Below are positions 42,442-55,167 of a stretch of DNA of 55,167 bases, one piece after another. A model generated the notes under the pieces. That model searched no databases. It worked only from the letters and a program-made list of their open reading frames with translations, and had not been told where the DNA came from. Source of the stretch: an uncultured Ectothiorhodospiraceae bacterium (GTDB lineage: Bacteria > Pseudomonadota > Gammaproteobacteria > Nitrococcales > Nitrococcaceae); assembly GCA_913056385.1 (NCBI GenBank), contig CAJXND010000007.1, positions 1 to 55,167 of the forward strand, written 5' to 3'. The position numbers and the translations under genes were made by a program. Position 1 is the first letter of the stretch; each line of letters begins with the position of its first letter.

Positions 42442-44098
42442 TCGCCTTCTTGTCGCCGGCCTCAATGCGCCGGGTGATGATCCACTGCTGCAGGATCGAG
42501 AGGCTATTGTTGGTCACCCAGTAGAGCACCAGACCCGCCGGGAAGAACATGAAGAAGACCGTGAAAATGAAGGGCAGCCCCATCATGATCTTCTGCTGTA
42601 TGGGATCCATCGGTGCCGGATTGAGCTTCTGCTGGAGGAACATCGTCGCCCCCATCAGCAACGGCAACACGAAATACGGATCACGCACGGACAGATCCTT
42701 GATCCACAGTATCCATGGCGCCTGACGCAGTTCGACACTCTCCAGCAGCACCCAGTAGAGGGCGATGAAGACGGGAATCTGAATGAGTATCGGGAGACAG
42801 CCGCCGAGCGGATTGACCTTTTCCTTTTTGTAGAGCTGCATCAGCTCCTGATTCATCTGCTGCTTGTCATCGCCGTAACGCTCGCGGAGCTTCTGCATTT
42901 CCGGCTGCAGCTTGCGCATCCGCGCCATGGAGCGATAACTGGTCTCGGAGAGCTTGTAGAAGACCAGCTTGATGCCCAGCGTCAGGAGAATGATCGACCA
43001 CCCCCAGTTGCCAACCACGTCGTGGATCCAGCTCAGGGCGATGAAAAGGGGCTTGGAGATAATGGTTAGCCAGCCATAATCGACTGTCAGATCCAGTCCC
43101 GGTGCCACCTGTGCGAGCCTGTCCTGCTCCTTGGGACCCACGAACAGGCGGTTCTCGAAACGCCCGGTCCCACCCGCGGCAACAGTCTGCCAGGGCGAAC
43201 TCTGGCCAAGGACATACGCCCCGTCATCCACCCGGCTGTAGTACCGAAGGTTCTCCTCGCGCGACGGGACCCAGGCCGCAAGGAAGTAATGCTGGATCAT
43301 CGCCAGCCAGCCGTCGGTAATATCCCGGGAGAGATTTTCATCCTCCATGTCACCGAAACTGACCTTCTCGTACTTCTCCGAAGGGCTGTAGATCACGCCA
43401 CCGGTGTAACTCGCCGCCCCGAGAAACCCCGGCCCTTCGGTCTGCGGCGTGCGACGGAGCTGGCTGTACTGGTAGGCACGCCAATCACTGGCGGAGGCAT
43501 TTTCCACTTCCTGGACCACCCGCACGACATAGCTGTCACGCTCGAACACGTAACGCCGGGTCACCGTGACGCCGTCCGGACTCTGCCAGCGAATCGGCAC
43601 TTCCAGTACCTCCTGGCCCGCATCAAGCGTGTACTGCTCGGCGGCCGCCTGCCAGCGGGCGTTATGATCGGGCGCCTCGCCATCGTCGGCCACCAGCCCG
43701 CTCTCGGCGACGAAGAGCGGATCCGCGGGTCGCAGGAGGCGGAACAACGCCGGATCATCCTCGGAGACGGTGTATTGGCGCAGGCGGGCCTCGCGAATGT
43801 TCCCGCCCTGCAGGGGAATAGCGATCTCGAACAGGTCGGTCTGCACGTTGACGACTTCGGCGTCCGCAAAAGCGCTGGCTTCCGCGCCACCACCCGGTTC
43901 GCGCTCCGGTGCGGCGGCCTGCGGCGTGGTATCCGTTGTCGGCGCGGTGCCGGTTGCGGGCGGCGCGCTCTCTGCCGGGGCCTCGGCAGCGGTCTGGGTG
44001 GCCGGCGCCGGGCCATAATCCTGCTGCCAGGTCGTCCAGATGAGCAGCATGACCAGAGCCAGGGCGACCAGCAGGAAAAGGCGTTGGTTATCCATCAT
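42434..44098 (-). CDS. yidC: Membrane protein insertase YidC
   Basis: 554-residue inner membrane insertase. N-terminal helix [19 protein letters not shown], a periplasmic domain from about 60 to 340 with an Ala/Thr/Pro/Glu-rich linker after the first helix, and the five-helix core with [21 protein letters not shown] and [18 protein letters not shown]. The start is one of two consecutive ATGs (44098, 44095) overlapping the yidD stop. Confidence 0.97.
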   Translation of the reverse strand: MMDNQRLFLLVALALVMLLIWTTWQQDYGPAPATQTAAEAPAESAPPATGTAPTTDTTPQAAAPEREPGGGAEASAFADAEVVNVQTDLFEIAIPLQGGNIREARLRQYTVSEDDPALFRLLRPADPLFVAESGLVADDGEAPDHNARWQAAAEQYTLDAGQEVLEVPIRWQSPDGVTVTRRYVFERDSYVVRVVQEVENASASDWRAYQYSQLRRTPQTEGPGFLGAASYTGGVIYSPSEKYEKVSFGDMEDENLSRDITDGWLAMIQHYFLAAWVPSREENLRYYSRVDDGAYVLGQSSPWQTVAAGGTGRFENRLFVGPKEQDRLAQVAPGLDLTVDYGWLTIISKPLFIALSWIHDVVGNWGWSIILLTLGIKLVFYKLSETSYRSMARMRKLQPEMQKLRERYGDDKQQMNQELMQLYKKEKVNPLGGCLPILIQIPVFIALYWVLLESVELRQAPWILWIKDLSVRDPYFVLPLLMGATMFLQQKLNPAPMDPIQQKIMMGLPFIFTVFFMFFPAGLVLYWVTNNSLSILQQWIITRRIEAGDKKANA

Positions 44099-44331
44099 CG
44101 GTGGCGACTCACGGTTTCGCTCCCCGGTACCGGGTCGAGCCCGCCGGGATGAAGGGGATGACAGCGCAGGATGCGCCGGACGGCGTAATACCCGCCCCGA
44201 AGCGCGCCGTGGCGCTCGACGGCCTCGATGGCATAGCACGAGCAGGTGGGGTGAAAACGACAACAAGGCCCGAATAACGGACTGATGCAATAGCGGTAGG
44301 CGCGTAGGAGGGCGATCAGGATGCTTCGCAT
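44095..44331 (-). CDS. yidD: Membrane protein insertion efficiency factor YidD
   Basis: 78 residues. [28 protein letters not shown] carries the conserved cysteines, followed by [19 protein letters not shown]. It lies between rnpA, which it overlaps by 16 bases, and yidC, as in most bacteria. Confidence 0.96.
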   Translation of the reverse strand: MRSILIALLRAYRYCISPLFGPCCRFHPTCSCYAIEAVERHGALRGGYYAVRRILRCHPLHPGGLDPVPGSETVSRHR

Positions 44332-44690
44332 GAGCGGGATATCCGTTGCCAGAGTCTGTCGAGCGCGGCCGCCAGTTTAGCGTTTTCCGTATGACAGGCG
44401 ATGGGCCGCACCATGACGACCACATCAACGGCCGGCAGGCCGGGCTGCTGCTGACGGAATGTTTCTCGAATCAGCCGCTTGAGTCGATTCCTGTCAATCG
44501 CCCGGGGAGCGGCCCGCCGGGATACCGCCAGCCCCAGCCGAGCGTTCGATACACTGCCATTGGCGACCAGAATCGTGAAATAGCGATCTGCATAACGCTG
44601 TGCGTTAGCGAATACGGCACGGAATTCCGCCGACCGGGTCAGCCGGGCGGCGCGCGGAAAGCCGTGGCCGCTCGCTGCCGACTCCGCCAA
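44316..44690 (-). CDS. rnpA: Ribonuclease P protein component
   Basis: 124-residue basic protein that supports the RNase P RNA in tRNA 5' processing. [26 protein letters not shown] contains the RNR signature. It lies two bases after rpmH on the same transcript. Confidence 0.96.
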   Translation of the reverse strand: MAESAASGHGFPRAARLTRSAEFRAVFANAQRYADRYFTILVANGSVSNARLGLAVSRRAAPRAIDRNRLKRLIRETFRQQQPGLPAVDVVVMVRPIACHTENAKLAAALDRLWQRISRSCEAS

Positions 44691-44692
44691 GA

Positions 44693-46368
<1,676 letters not shown>

Positions 46369-46584
46369 TGTGGATAACCCGTGGGCAAAGAAGTGGAGCA
46401 ATTTCATCCACAGGTTATGCAGCGTCCATCCGCCGGAAAAGCGGCACTCATCAACAGCATGTGAATTACAAAAAGCGTCTTGATAACAGTGACTTGAGTT
46501 GGTTATCCAGCGATCTGCGCCGCCCTTGTCACTATAACTGTCTTTAATACACACTCTAGTAAGAACAGAACAATGGGGCAGGCC
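46369..46584. other. oriC: Candidate origin of replication (dnaA-dnaN gap)
   Basis: 216 bases between dnaA and dnaN. A perfect reverse DnaA box TGTGGATAA lies at 46369-46377, a one-mismatch box TCATCCACA at 46404-46412, and two-mismatch boxes at 46478-46486 (reverse) and 46503-46511. AT-rich tracts near 46460-46485 and 46530-46575 could unwind. Gene orientation switches from leftward (rpmH and beyond) to rightward (dnaA onwards) just upstream. The region also presumably holds a dnaN promoter (possible TTGTCA at 46526). Confidence 0.62.
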
Positions 46585-47685
46585 ATGGAATTCGAGATCG
46601 AACGGGATGCACTACTCCGCCCACTCCAGGCAGTGATCGGTGTGGTGGAAAGACGCCAGACCCTGCCGATTCTGGCCAATATCCTGATCGACAAGACAGC
46701 GGATAGTGTCTCGTTGACCGCGACCGACCTTGAGGTGGAGCTGAAAGCGGAGATGCCGCTTGAGGGCGGTCAGCCCGGTCGAACGACGATTCCGGCTCGA
46801 AAGCTCATGGACATCGTACGCAATCTGCCGGATGACGCGACGGTCCATCTGTCACAGGAACAGGAACGCGTCATCCTCAGGGCGGGACCGAGTCGATTCT
46901 CGTTGGCGACCCTTCCGGCAGACGACTTCCCCACGGCGGATGACGTTGAGGCTTCGCATCGCGTGACGCTGCCGCAGTCGCAGGTACGATGGCTGATTGA
47001 GAAAACGCACTTCGCGATGGCATTACAGGACGTGCGCTACTATCTGAATGGCCTTCTTCTTGAGCTGGAACCCAATCATCTGCGTGCCGTCGCTACGGAC
47101 GGCCATCGATTGGCGCTGGCCGAGCTCTCCCCGGAACTTGATCTTGCGGAAGCGACCCAGGTGATCGTGCCACGCAAAGGTGTACAGGAGATGCTGCGAT
47201 TGCTGGACGACACCGAGGAGCAGGTCGAAGTCGTTCTCGGAACCGGCCATGTGCAGGTCTCCCTGCCGGATATCCGGTTCACGTCGAAGCTGATCGATGG
47301 CCGCTTCCCCGATTACCAACGGGTGATCCCGGACGAGGATGGCCCATGCGCAGTGGTTGATCGCGAGACGCTGCGCAAGGCGCTGGTGCGTGCCTCCATT
47401 CTTTCGAACGAGAAATATCGAGGGGTTCGCTTCGGTTTCGAGGCCGACCAACTTCGGATTCAGTCCAACAATCCGGAGCAGGAAGAGGCCCAGGAGGAGG
47501 TCCCCGCCCGTTTCAACGGTGAGCCGGCGGAGATCGGTTTCAACGCGAGTTACATGCTGGACGCGCTGGGGGCCATTGATGAACCGACGGTGCATTTGCA
47601 TGTACGAGATGCCAACAGCAGTGCGCTGATTCTGGGCGAAAAGAACCGGGACGCCCGCTACGTTGTCATGCCCATGCGGCTGTAG
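46585..47685 (+). CDS. dnaN: DNA polymerase III beta sliding clamp
   Basis: 366 residues, the same length as E. coli DnaN. MEFEIERDALLRPLQAVIGV begins the first of three clamp domains; the C-terminus ends in RYVVMPMRL. I chose ATG 46585 because a GGGGCAGG stretch precedes it; ATG 46573 is four codons earlier and has no ribosome site. Confidence 0.97.
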   Translation: MEFEIERDALLRPLQAVIGVVERRQTLPILANILIDKTADSVSLTATDLEVELKAEMPLEGGQPGRTTIPARKLMDIVRNLPDDATVHLSQEQERVILRAGPSRFSLATLPADDFPTADDVEASHRVTLPQSQVRWLIEKTHFAMALQDVRYYLNGLLLELEPNHLRAVATDGHRLALAELSPELDLAEATQVIVPRKGVQEMLRLLDDTEEQVEVVLGTGHVQVSLPDIRFTSKLIDGRFPDYQRVIPDEDGPCAVVDRETLRKALVRASILSNEKYRGVRFGFEADQLRIQSNNPEQEEAQEEVPARFNGEPAEIGFNASYMLDALGAIDEPTVHLHVRDANSSALILGEKNRDARYVVMPMRL

Positions 47686-47687
47686 GG

Positions 47688-48785
47688 ATGACTGAGTCGG
47701 CGGAGACCAGCGGACTACTACAACTTGGCTGGCAGTCGTTCAGACATCTCGAGACAGCATCCATCGAACCCGGTGCCGGTATTAATGTCATCCACGGGCG
47801 GAATGCGGCCGGCAAGACCTCACTGATTGAGGCGATTCATTTCCTCGCGCGCTCCAAGAGCTTCCTGACCCATCGGGCGTCCCGCGTTATACAGACCGGT
47901 GCATCTGAAGCCACGGTCTGGGGGAAGGTGGACGCGAATCGCAGTGTTCATCGACTCGGGGTTCGGCACGGGAATGGTGAGACGCGTGTCCGACTGAACG
48001 GTCGGGATGTCACCGTGCTGTCCGAGGCCGCTTGGCTCATACCGCTTCAGGTGCTCAATACCGAAGCGCAGCGCCTTCTGACGGATGGTCCGGCTGCCCG
48101 GCGTGCGTTCCTGAACTGGGGGGTGTTCCACGTGGAACACCAATACAGGGATGACTGGCGACGCTACCAGCGGGCGCTGAAGCAGCGGAATGCGGCTTTA
48201 CGCCATGGAGATCGACGGTTGGCCGCGGCATGGGAACCGGATATGGCCGCCGCCGGCGAAGCGGTTGATCGCCGGCGTCGCCGTTTTATGGATGATCTGG
48301 TTCCGCAGGCGTTGGCGATGGCAGGTGAGTGGTTGCCCGGGGTCCATCTGGACTGGCAGTTTCGGGCGGGGTGGCGAACCGGCTACCCGTTTGCCGACGT
48401 GCTCGCGGGGGCGCGGGAACGTGAGCTTGCCCAAGGGTTCGGGCTTTATGGCCCGCACCGGGCTGACATCCGGTTCACCACCGATGGCATTGATGCGTCC
48501 AGTCATCTCAGTCGTGGGCAGCAGAAACTGCTGGTTGCTGCCCTCAAAATGGCCTTGATTGAATACTGGGGGAGAACGTCGAGTCAGCGCCCGGTGCTGC
48601 TTATTGACGATCTACCCGCCGAACTGGATGCTCCGCATCGGCGGGATCTGATGCAACGTCTGCAGCTGAGTACGGCACAAATTTTCGTGACGGCCATCGA
48701 TGCGGATCAGCTGCCAGCCATTCACGAGGCGGCATGGTTCCACGTGGAACATGGGCGGATCAGCCAAGGGAGACGGGAGGTCTGA
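47688..48785 (+). CDS. recF: Recombination mediator RecF
   Basis: 365-residue SMC-like ATPase loading RecA at gaps. Walker A GRNAAGKT (37-44), signature HLSRGQQKLLVAALK and Walker B LLIDDLPAELD are present. It lies two bases after dnaN. Two FHVEH peptides (residues 147-151 and 351-355) are encoded by DNA that matches parS; both sit at conserved RecF positions as far as I can recall the family. Confidence 0.96.
   Translation: MTESAETSGLLQLGWQSFRHLETASIEPGAGINVIHGRNAAGKTSLIEAIHFLARSKSFLTHRASRVIQTGASEATVWGKVDANRSVHRLGVRHGNGETRVRLNGRDVTVLSEAAWLIPLQVLNTEAQRLLTDGPAARRAFLNWGVFHVEHQYRDDWRRYQRALKQRNAALRHGDRRLAAAWEPDMAAAGEAVDRRRRRFMDDLVPQALAMAGEWLPGVHLDWQFRAGWRTGYPFADVLAGARERELAQGFGLYGPHRADIRFTTDGIDASSHLSRGQQKLLVAALKMALIEYWGRTSSQRPVLLIDDLPAELDAPHRRDLMQRLQLSTAQIFVTAIDADQLPAIHEAAWFHVEHGRISQGRREV
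48123..48140. other. parS: parS centromere-like site 1 inside recF
   Basis: Perfect 18-bp palindrome GTGTTCCACGTGGAACAC. Its core GTTCCACGTGGAAC is the ParB-binding parS sequence known from Pseudomonas and close to the Bacillus-type consensus. parAB are present in this window, and the site lies about 1.7 kb from the candidate origin, where parS sites are expected. Confidence 0.88.
48737..48750. other. parS: parS centromere-like site 2 inside recF
   Basis: Perfect 14-bp palindrome GTTCCACGTGGAAC, identical to the core of site 1 and 612 bases from it. It encodes F-H-V-E at residues 351-354. The flanks are not palindromic, so it may bind ParB more weakly than site 1. Confidence 0.85.
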
Positions 48786-48810
48786 CCAAGTCTTGCTTGC
48801 CAAGATCGGG

Positions 48811-48816
48811 TATAAT
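48811..48816 (+). promoter_or_regulatory. -10 element of a likely gyrB promoter
   Basis: A perfect TATAAT lies 28 bases upstream of the gyrB ATG and just after the recF stop. I did not find a good -35 at 16-18 bases, so the promoter is either weak in that element or activator-dependent. Confidence 0.5.
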
Positions 48817-48831
48817 TAAGCGCTTGACTGA

Positions 48832-51261
<2,430 letters not shown>

Positions 51262-51266
51262 GGGCT

Positions 51267-52025
51267 CTATCGAGTGGCCGGGGGCGCTCGGCCGATCCGA
51301 TCCATGGCATTCTCGATCCATTCCGCCGTCTCGTTGATTACCTGTGCAGGGCTTTTCCCCTGGGTGGGGATGGGTGGCCCGATCTCCACGTAAATCGTTC
51401 CGGGCTTCATGCGAAGCCCCCGTCGCGGCCAGTGCTCGCCGGCATTGTGGGCAACAGGCGTGACAGGCACGCCTGCTCTACAGGCCAGCAATGCACCCCC
51501 CTGCTGATATCGACCGCTTTGGCCGGGGGGTACCCGGGTTCCTTCGGGGAAAACCACGATCCAGCGCCCGGACGCGATCTTTTTGCGACCCTGATCAATG
51601 ACCTGGCGAAGCGCTTCGCGACCGGCGCCGCGGTCTATAGCGATTGGGTCCAGCCGTGCAAGCCCCCAGCCGAACACCGGGATTCTCAGCAGCTCCCGTT
51701 TTACCACCCAGCTCTGCGGATAGAACAGGGGGAGTAGATTGAGGGTCTCCCAAGCACTCTGGTGTTTGGCCAGGACCACCCCCGGATGCGTGGGGATATT
51801 ATCCAGGCCATTGAATTCAATACGAATTCCACTAATGTAGCGGACCATGAACGCCACGATGCTACACCAGCGCGTGATCCACCAGTAGCGCCAGCGAAGG
51901 GGCAGCGGAAAGCTCGGCAGACTCACCAGCGCCCAGATGATCACCGTCACGACCAAGCCGGCATGAAAGAGCAGACCGCGCACCAGACTGCCCGATGAGA
52001 CGTTTTTGGTCTGGCTCACACTCAT
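51267..52025 (-). CDS. PlsC-like 1-acylglycerol-3-phosphate acyltransferase
   Basis: 252-residue membrane acyltransferase with an N-terminal hydrophobic segment (GLVVTVIIWALVSL). The catalytic motif reads HQSAWE, i.e. HX4E rather than the common HX4D; VFPEGTR is the acceptor-binding motif. It probably makes phosphatidic acid or another lysolipid product. Several PlsC-like proteins carry the HQSxWE form. It overlaps gmhB by four bases and belongs to the glyQ-glyS-gmhB-plsC run. Confidence 0.88.
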   Translation of the reverse strand: MSVSQTKNVSSGSLVRGLLFHAGLVVTVIIWALVSLPSFPLPLRWRYWWITRWCSIVAFMVRYISGIRIEFNGLDNIPTHPGVVLAKHQSAWETLNLLPLFYPQSWVVKRELLRIPVFGWGLARLDPIAIDRGAGREALRQVIDQGRKKIASGRWIVVFPEGTRVPPGQSGRYQQGGALLACRAGVPVTPVAHNAGEHWPRRGLRMKPGTIYVEIGPPIPTQGKSPAQVINETAEWIENAMDRIGRAPPATR

Positions 52026-52582
52026 GCCGCCGGCTCCGGCGAATTCATGTCCCGCAACAGTTTTTCAGCGGCCGACGCAAGGTCATCGTAGACTGCTGGC
52101 CTGTCGGTGAGCGATACCTCGGTCGCCCGCCCATTACCGGTTCGCACGAGCCAGGCCTCAACACCGGCGCGTCGGGCCGCTTCCAGGTCACGCCGGCTGT
52201 CTCCAATGAACAGGGCCGCATCCGCCGCGCAATTCAATTCCTCCAGGGCCTGCTGAATCAGGCCCGGCGCCGGCTTCCGGCAGTTGCACCGGGCTTCGGG
52301 TACGTGAGGACAGAAAAAAATGCCCGAGAGTTGGCCACCGGCCGCGATAATGGCCTCGCGCATGCGTCCATGGATCCGCTCCAGCGTTTCCCCGGAGAGC
52401 ATCCCGCGGCCCACGGCTGACTGGTTAGTGCAGACGGCAACCCGGATCCCGGCATGCGTCAGTTTTGCGATGGCCTCCAGGCTGCCGGGAATGGGATTCC
52501 ACTCATCCACGTCGAGGATGTAATCCGTCGAGTCGACGTTGATCACGCCATCCCGGTCGAGCAGCAGGCACCGCAGGCGCAC
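52022..52582 (-). CDS. gmhB: D-glycero-beta-D-manno-heptose 1,7-bisphosphate 7-phosphatase
   Basis: 186-residue HAD phosphatase in LPS heptose synthesis. Nucleophile motif LLLDRDGVIN, VCTNQSAVGRG, the zinc-binding CPHVPEARCNCRKPAPG loop and IGDSRRDLEAA are all present. The start is GTG 52582, three bases after the glyS stop, suggesting coupled translation. Confidence 0.94.
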   Translation of the reverse strand: MRLRCLLLDRDGVINVDSTDYILDVDEWNPIPGSLEAIAKLTHAGIRVAVCTNQSAVGRGMLSGETLERIHGRMREAIIAAGGQLSGIFFCPHVPEARCNCRKPAPGLIQQALEELNCAADAALFIGDSRRDLEAARRAGVEAWLVRTGNGRATEVSLTDRPAVYDDLASAAEKLLRDMNSPEPAA

Positions 52583-52585
52583 TGT

Positions 52586-54676
52586 CTAGGCTGACTCCGG
52601 GAGTGCCGATACGTCGGCAATGGCCAGGAACAATGCCTGAAGCCGTCGCAGCAGAGCGAGGCGGTTGGCCTGAAGATCGGGTTCATCGGCCATGACCATG
52701 ACTTCATCGAAGAATCGGTCCACCGGCTCCCGCAGTTCGGCCAGCTGGGCGAGGGCCTCGCTGTAGGCGCCGGCCTCGATCAGCCTCTGCACCGGTGATA
52801 CGCGCGCCTCGACCGCCTGATGGAGCTGTCGCTCAGCATCGTCGATCAGCCGGCCCTCATCCACGTCACGTGCCGGTTCATCCCCCACCTTCCGCAGGAT
52901 ATTGCGAATCCGCTTGTTGGCCGCGGCAAGGCTGCCAGCCGCGGGTAGCCGCGCGAAGTCCTGACAGGCCCGCAGACGCCGATCGAAATCGAGCGGTTCG
53001 ATATCCTCCAGGTCCAGGACCGACCGCACCGCCTCGAATAACTCCGCCCCGTAGCCGGCCTCCTGGTAGAGGCCACGCAGCCGCTCGAGGCTGAATTCAA
53101 CCAGCGATTCGACCTGGGTCGTTGCGTCGAGCCCATCGGGCTGGCGCTCGGCGGCGTCGCGGAAAAGCGAGGCCAGATTGATGGCATGCTCCCCCTCGAT
53201 AAGGCTCCGCAGCAGCCCGACGGCGGCCCGACGCAATGCGAAGGGATCCTTGGCACCCGTCGGCGCCTTGCCAATGGCGAAGATGCCGCTCAGCGTATCG
53301 GCACGTTCTGCAACGGCCACAAGACGGCCCAGGGGTGATGCCGCCACGGCATCACCTGCATATCGGGGCTGGTAGATCTCGTCCAGGGCGACGGCCACGG
53401 CATCGCGCTCCATGTCCTCGTGCGCGTAGTAACGGCCCATGACGCCCTGGAGATCAGGGAATTCGTCGACCATCTGCGTCAGCAGATCGGTCTTGGCCAG
53501 TCTGGCCGCCCGTGCCGCATCCGTGCTATTCGTCTCAAAGCGATCCGCATAGGCGGCCGCCAGCCCGGCAACACGCTCTGTTTTGTCGGCCAGGCTGCCG
53601 AGGTCCTTCTGGAACACCACGTTCGCGAGGTCGGGCAAACGTGATTCCAGTGTCCGAGCGCGATCCTGATCCCAGAAGAAGGCGGCGTCCGCCAGGCGCG
53701 GTCGGATCACGCGCTCGTTGCCGGCGATCACACGGGCCGGATCACGGCTATCGATGTTGGCCACTGTGATGAACCTTGGTAGCAGGCTGCCATTGGCGTC
53801 GCGCACCGGGAAATAGCGTTGATGGCCCTGCATGCTCGAGATCAAGGCCTCGGGCGGTACCCGCAGGAAACGCTCATCGAAGCTGCCGGACAGGACAACC
53901 GGCCACTCCACCAGCGCGGTGACTTCGTCCAGCAATGCCGCCTCGATCACCGCATGGCCCCCGATCTTCTCGCCCTCTGCGCGCACCGCCTCGTGGATAC
54001 GATCCCGTCGCTCGACTCGGTCCACGAGGACGTGCGCCGCACGCAGTGCCGATCGGTAATCCGTCGCTTCGTCGAGGGATACGGGGGCCGGATGATGAAA
54101 GCGATGTCCCCGGCTTTGCCGGCCACTTTCAACCCCGAACACGGTCGCCGGTACGACCGCATCATCCAGCAGGAGAACCACCCAGTGGACCGGCCGCACG
54201 AACTCTGCCGTTTCGTCTCCCCAGCGCATGCGCTTGGGAATCGGGAGCCCGGCCATCGCCTGTTCGATGATCGCCGGCAGCAGTGCCTCCACGGGCCGAC
54301 CCGGCTCGGTTCCACGATGGACCAGCCAGGCACCGTCGTTATTCTCGTGGCGTACCAGGGCGTCCAGTTCGACACCACAGGAACGGGCGAAACCCTCTGC
54401 GGCCCGTGTCGGATTGCCCTGCTCGTCGAATGCAACGGCAACAGCAGGGCCCCGGCGTTCAAAATCGCGGTCGGGCTGCCGCCGCGCAATGGCGTCCACT
54501 TCCACCGCCAGCCGTCGCGGGGCTCCGAGCGCCGAGACGGCACTGTATGTAATGCCGGCACGATCGAGGCCAGCGGCCACCGCAGCGGCCAGCGCATCAC
54601 TCAATTGGTCCAGTGCGCCGGGCGGCAACTCCTCGGTGCCGAGCTCGAACAGCAGCGAGGCGCGGTCCGCCGTCAT
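52586..54676 (-). CDS. glyS: Glycyl-tRNA synthetase beta subunit
   Basis: 696 residues, the usual length. It begins with [15 protein letters not shown] and carries GHRFHHPAP and [11 protein letters not shown]; a C-terminal anticodon-binding region follows. It works with GlyQ as an alpha2-beta2 enzyme. The start overlaps the glyQ stop (ATGA). Confidence 0.97.
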   Translation of the reverse strand: MTADRASLLFELGTEELPPGALDQLSDALAAAVAAGLDRAGITYSAVSALGAPRRLAVEVDAIARRQPDRDFERRGPAVAVAFDEQGNPTRAAEGFARSCGVELDALVRHENNDGAWLVHRGTEPGRPVEALLPAIIEQAMAGLPIPKRMRWGDETAEFVRPVHWVVLLLDDAVVPATVFGVESGRQSRGHRFHHPAPVSLDEATDYRSALRAAHVLVDRVERRDRIHEAVRAEGEKIGGHAVIEAALLDEVTALVEWPVVLSGSFDERFLRVPPEALISSMQGHQRYFPVRDANGSLLPRFITVANIDSRDPARVIAGNERVIRPRLADAAFFWDQDRARTLESRLPDLANVVFQKDLGSLADKTERVAGLAAAYADRFETNSTDAARAARLAKTDLLTQMVDEFPDLQGVMGRYYAHEDMERDAVAVALDEIYQPRYAGDAVAASPLGRLVAVAERADTLSGIFAIGKAPTGAKDPFALRRAAVGLLRSLIEGEHAINLASLFRDAAERQPDGLDATTQVESLVEFSLERLRGLYQEAGYGAELFEAVRSVLDLEDIEPLDFDRRLRACQDFARLPAAGSLAAANKRIRNILRKVGDEPARDVDEGRLIDDAERQLHQAVEARVSPVQRLIEAGAYSEALAQLAELREPVDRFFDEVMVMADEPDLQANRLALLRRLQALFLAIADVSALPESA

Positions 54677-55167
54677 GCCACGCTCCTGTCGCCGTCGGTG
54701 GACCGGCAGAGCGGGAAGCCGAGCGCCTCCCGGGCATCGTAATAAGCCTGTGCGGACGCCCGCGCCATGTTGCGCACTCGCAGGATGTAGCCCTGGCGTT
54801 CCGTGACCGAGATAGCGTGACGCGCATCAAGCAGGTTGAACGTATGCGAGGCCTTCATCGTCATTTCGTAGGCCGGCAACGCGAGACCCTGCTCCACGAG
54901 ACGCAGCGCTTCGCGTTCGCAGGTGTCGAACCAGCCGAACAGGCTTTCCACGTTGGCTTCCTCGAAGTTGTAGCGAGACTGCTCTCGCTCATTCTGCAGA
55001 TAGACATCGCCGTAGGTGACCGGACCGTCGACGCCCTCGGTCCAGACGAGATCGAAGACGCTTTCCACCTCCTGCAAGTACATCGCGATTCGCTCGAGGC
55101 CGTAGGTGATCTCGCCCATCACCGGCCGGCAATCCAGTCCTCCGGCCTGCTGGAAGTAGGTGAACTG
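54673..55167 (-). CDS. glyQ: Glycyl-tRNA synthetase alpha subunit, 5' end outside window
   Basis: The last 164 residues are in the window; the frame is open to the edge, reading [32 protein letters not shown] at the cut (written here in two parts: [16 protein letters not shown] then [16 protein letters not shown]). [19 protein letters not shown] and [17 protein letters not shown] are class II catalytic-core segments. An internal ATG at 55122 is not the real start. Confidence 0.96.
   Translation of the reverse strand, partial: QFTYFQQAGGLDCRPVMGEITYGLERIAMYLQEVESVFDLVWTEGVDGPVTYGDVYLQNEREQSRYNFEEANVESLFGWFDTCEREALRLVEQGLALPAYEMTMKASHTFNLLDARHAISVTERQGYILRVRNMARASAQAYYDAREALGFPLCRSTDGDRSVA

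Noticed and set aside
41747-43069. 440-residue plus-strand open frame
   Set aside because: Antisense to mnmE and yidC, both with complete motif sets; low-complexity Arg/Ser/Pro translation.

Overview
This window is the replication-origin region of a GC-rich gammaproteobacterium. The gene order rpmH-rnpA-yidD-yidC-mnmE, mnmG-rsmG-parA-parB-atpIBEFHAGDC-glmU-glmS running left from the origin, and dnaA-dnaN-recF-gyrB running right, is classic for that class. System II cytochrome c maturation, a cytochrome c4, an N-type ATPase and a short LOV protein suggest a halophilic or phototroph-related lineage such as Ectothiorhodospiraceae. That placement is inference; genus cannot be called from sequence alone.

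Layout, left to right. 1-3.6 kb (minus): ccsB (cut by the window edge), resB and a di-haem cytochrome c4. 3.7-11.1 kb: engB and polA converge on a short structured intergenic region that sits where Spot 42/ErsA-type small RNAs lie in other gammaproteobacteria; then a LOG-family gene, uvrD and oxyR. 11.2-13.9 kb: a zinc uptake locus, znuA divergent from znuCB, with a near-perfect Zur operator between them. 14.0-18.9 kb is the accessory-looking part: a Cys-less PAS protein, metC, ohr, a DUF4864-like exported protein, a three-gene SRPBCC / short-LOV / SDR cluster and an exported EF-hand protein. 19.0-25.6 kb: a complete nine-gene N-ATPase operon in the canonical order D-C-Q-R-B-E-F-A-G. 25.7-35.8 kb: glmS, glmU and the complete housekeeping F1Fo operon. 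35.9-44.8 kb: parB, parA, rsmG, mnmG, a corA-like gene on the other strand, mnmE, yidC, yidD, rnpA, rpmH. 45.0-51.3 kb: dnaA, candidate oriC, dnaN, recF with two parS sites inside it, gyrB. 51.3-55.2 kb (minus): a PlsC-like acyltransferase, gmhB, glyS and glyQ (cut by the window edge).

Functionally the window combines replication initiation and chromosome partition (DnaA, oriC, ParAB, parS), translation and tRNA modification, two rotary ATPases whose c subunits carry different ion-binding residues, zinc homeostasis, peroxide defence and a probable blue-light-responsive gene cluster. No stretch longer than 300 bases lacks a gene. I saw no tRNA, rRNA, insertion sequence, prophage or CRISPR array. 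The points most worth following are the candidate small RNA between polA and engB, the LOV-SDR-SRPBCC cluster with a second Cys-less PAS protein nearby, and the parS sites formed by the codons of two FHVEH peptides in RecF.
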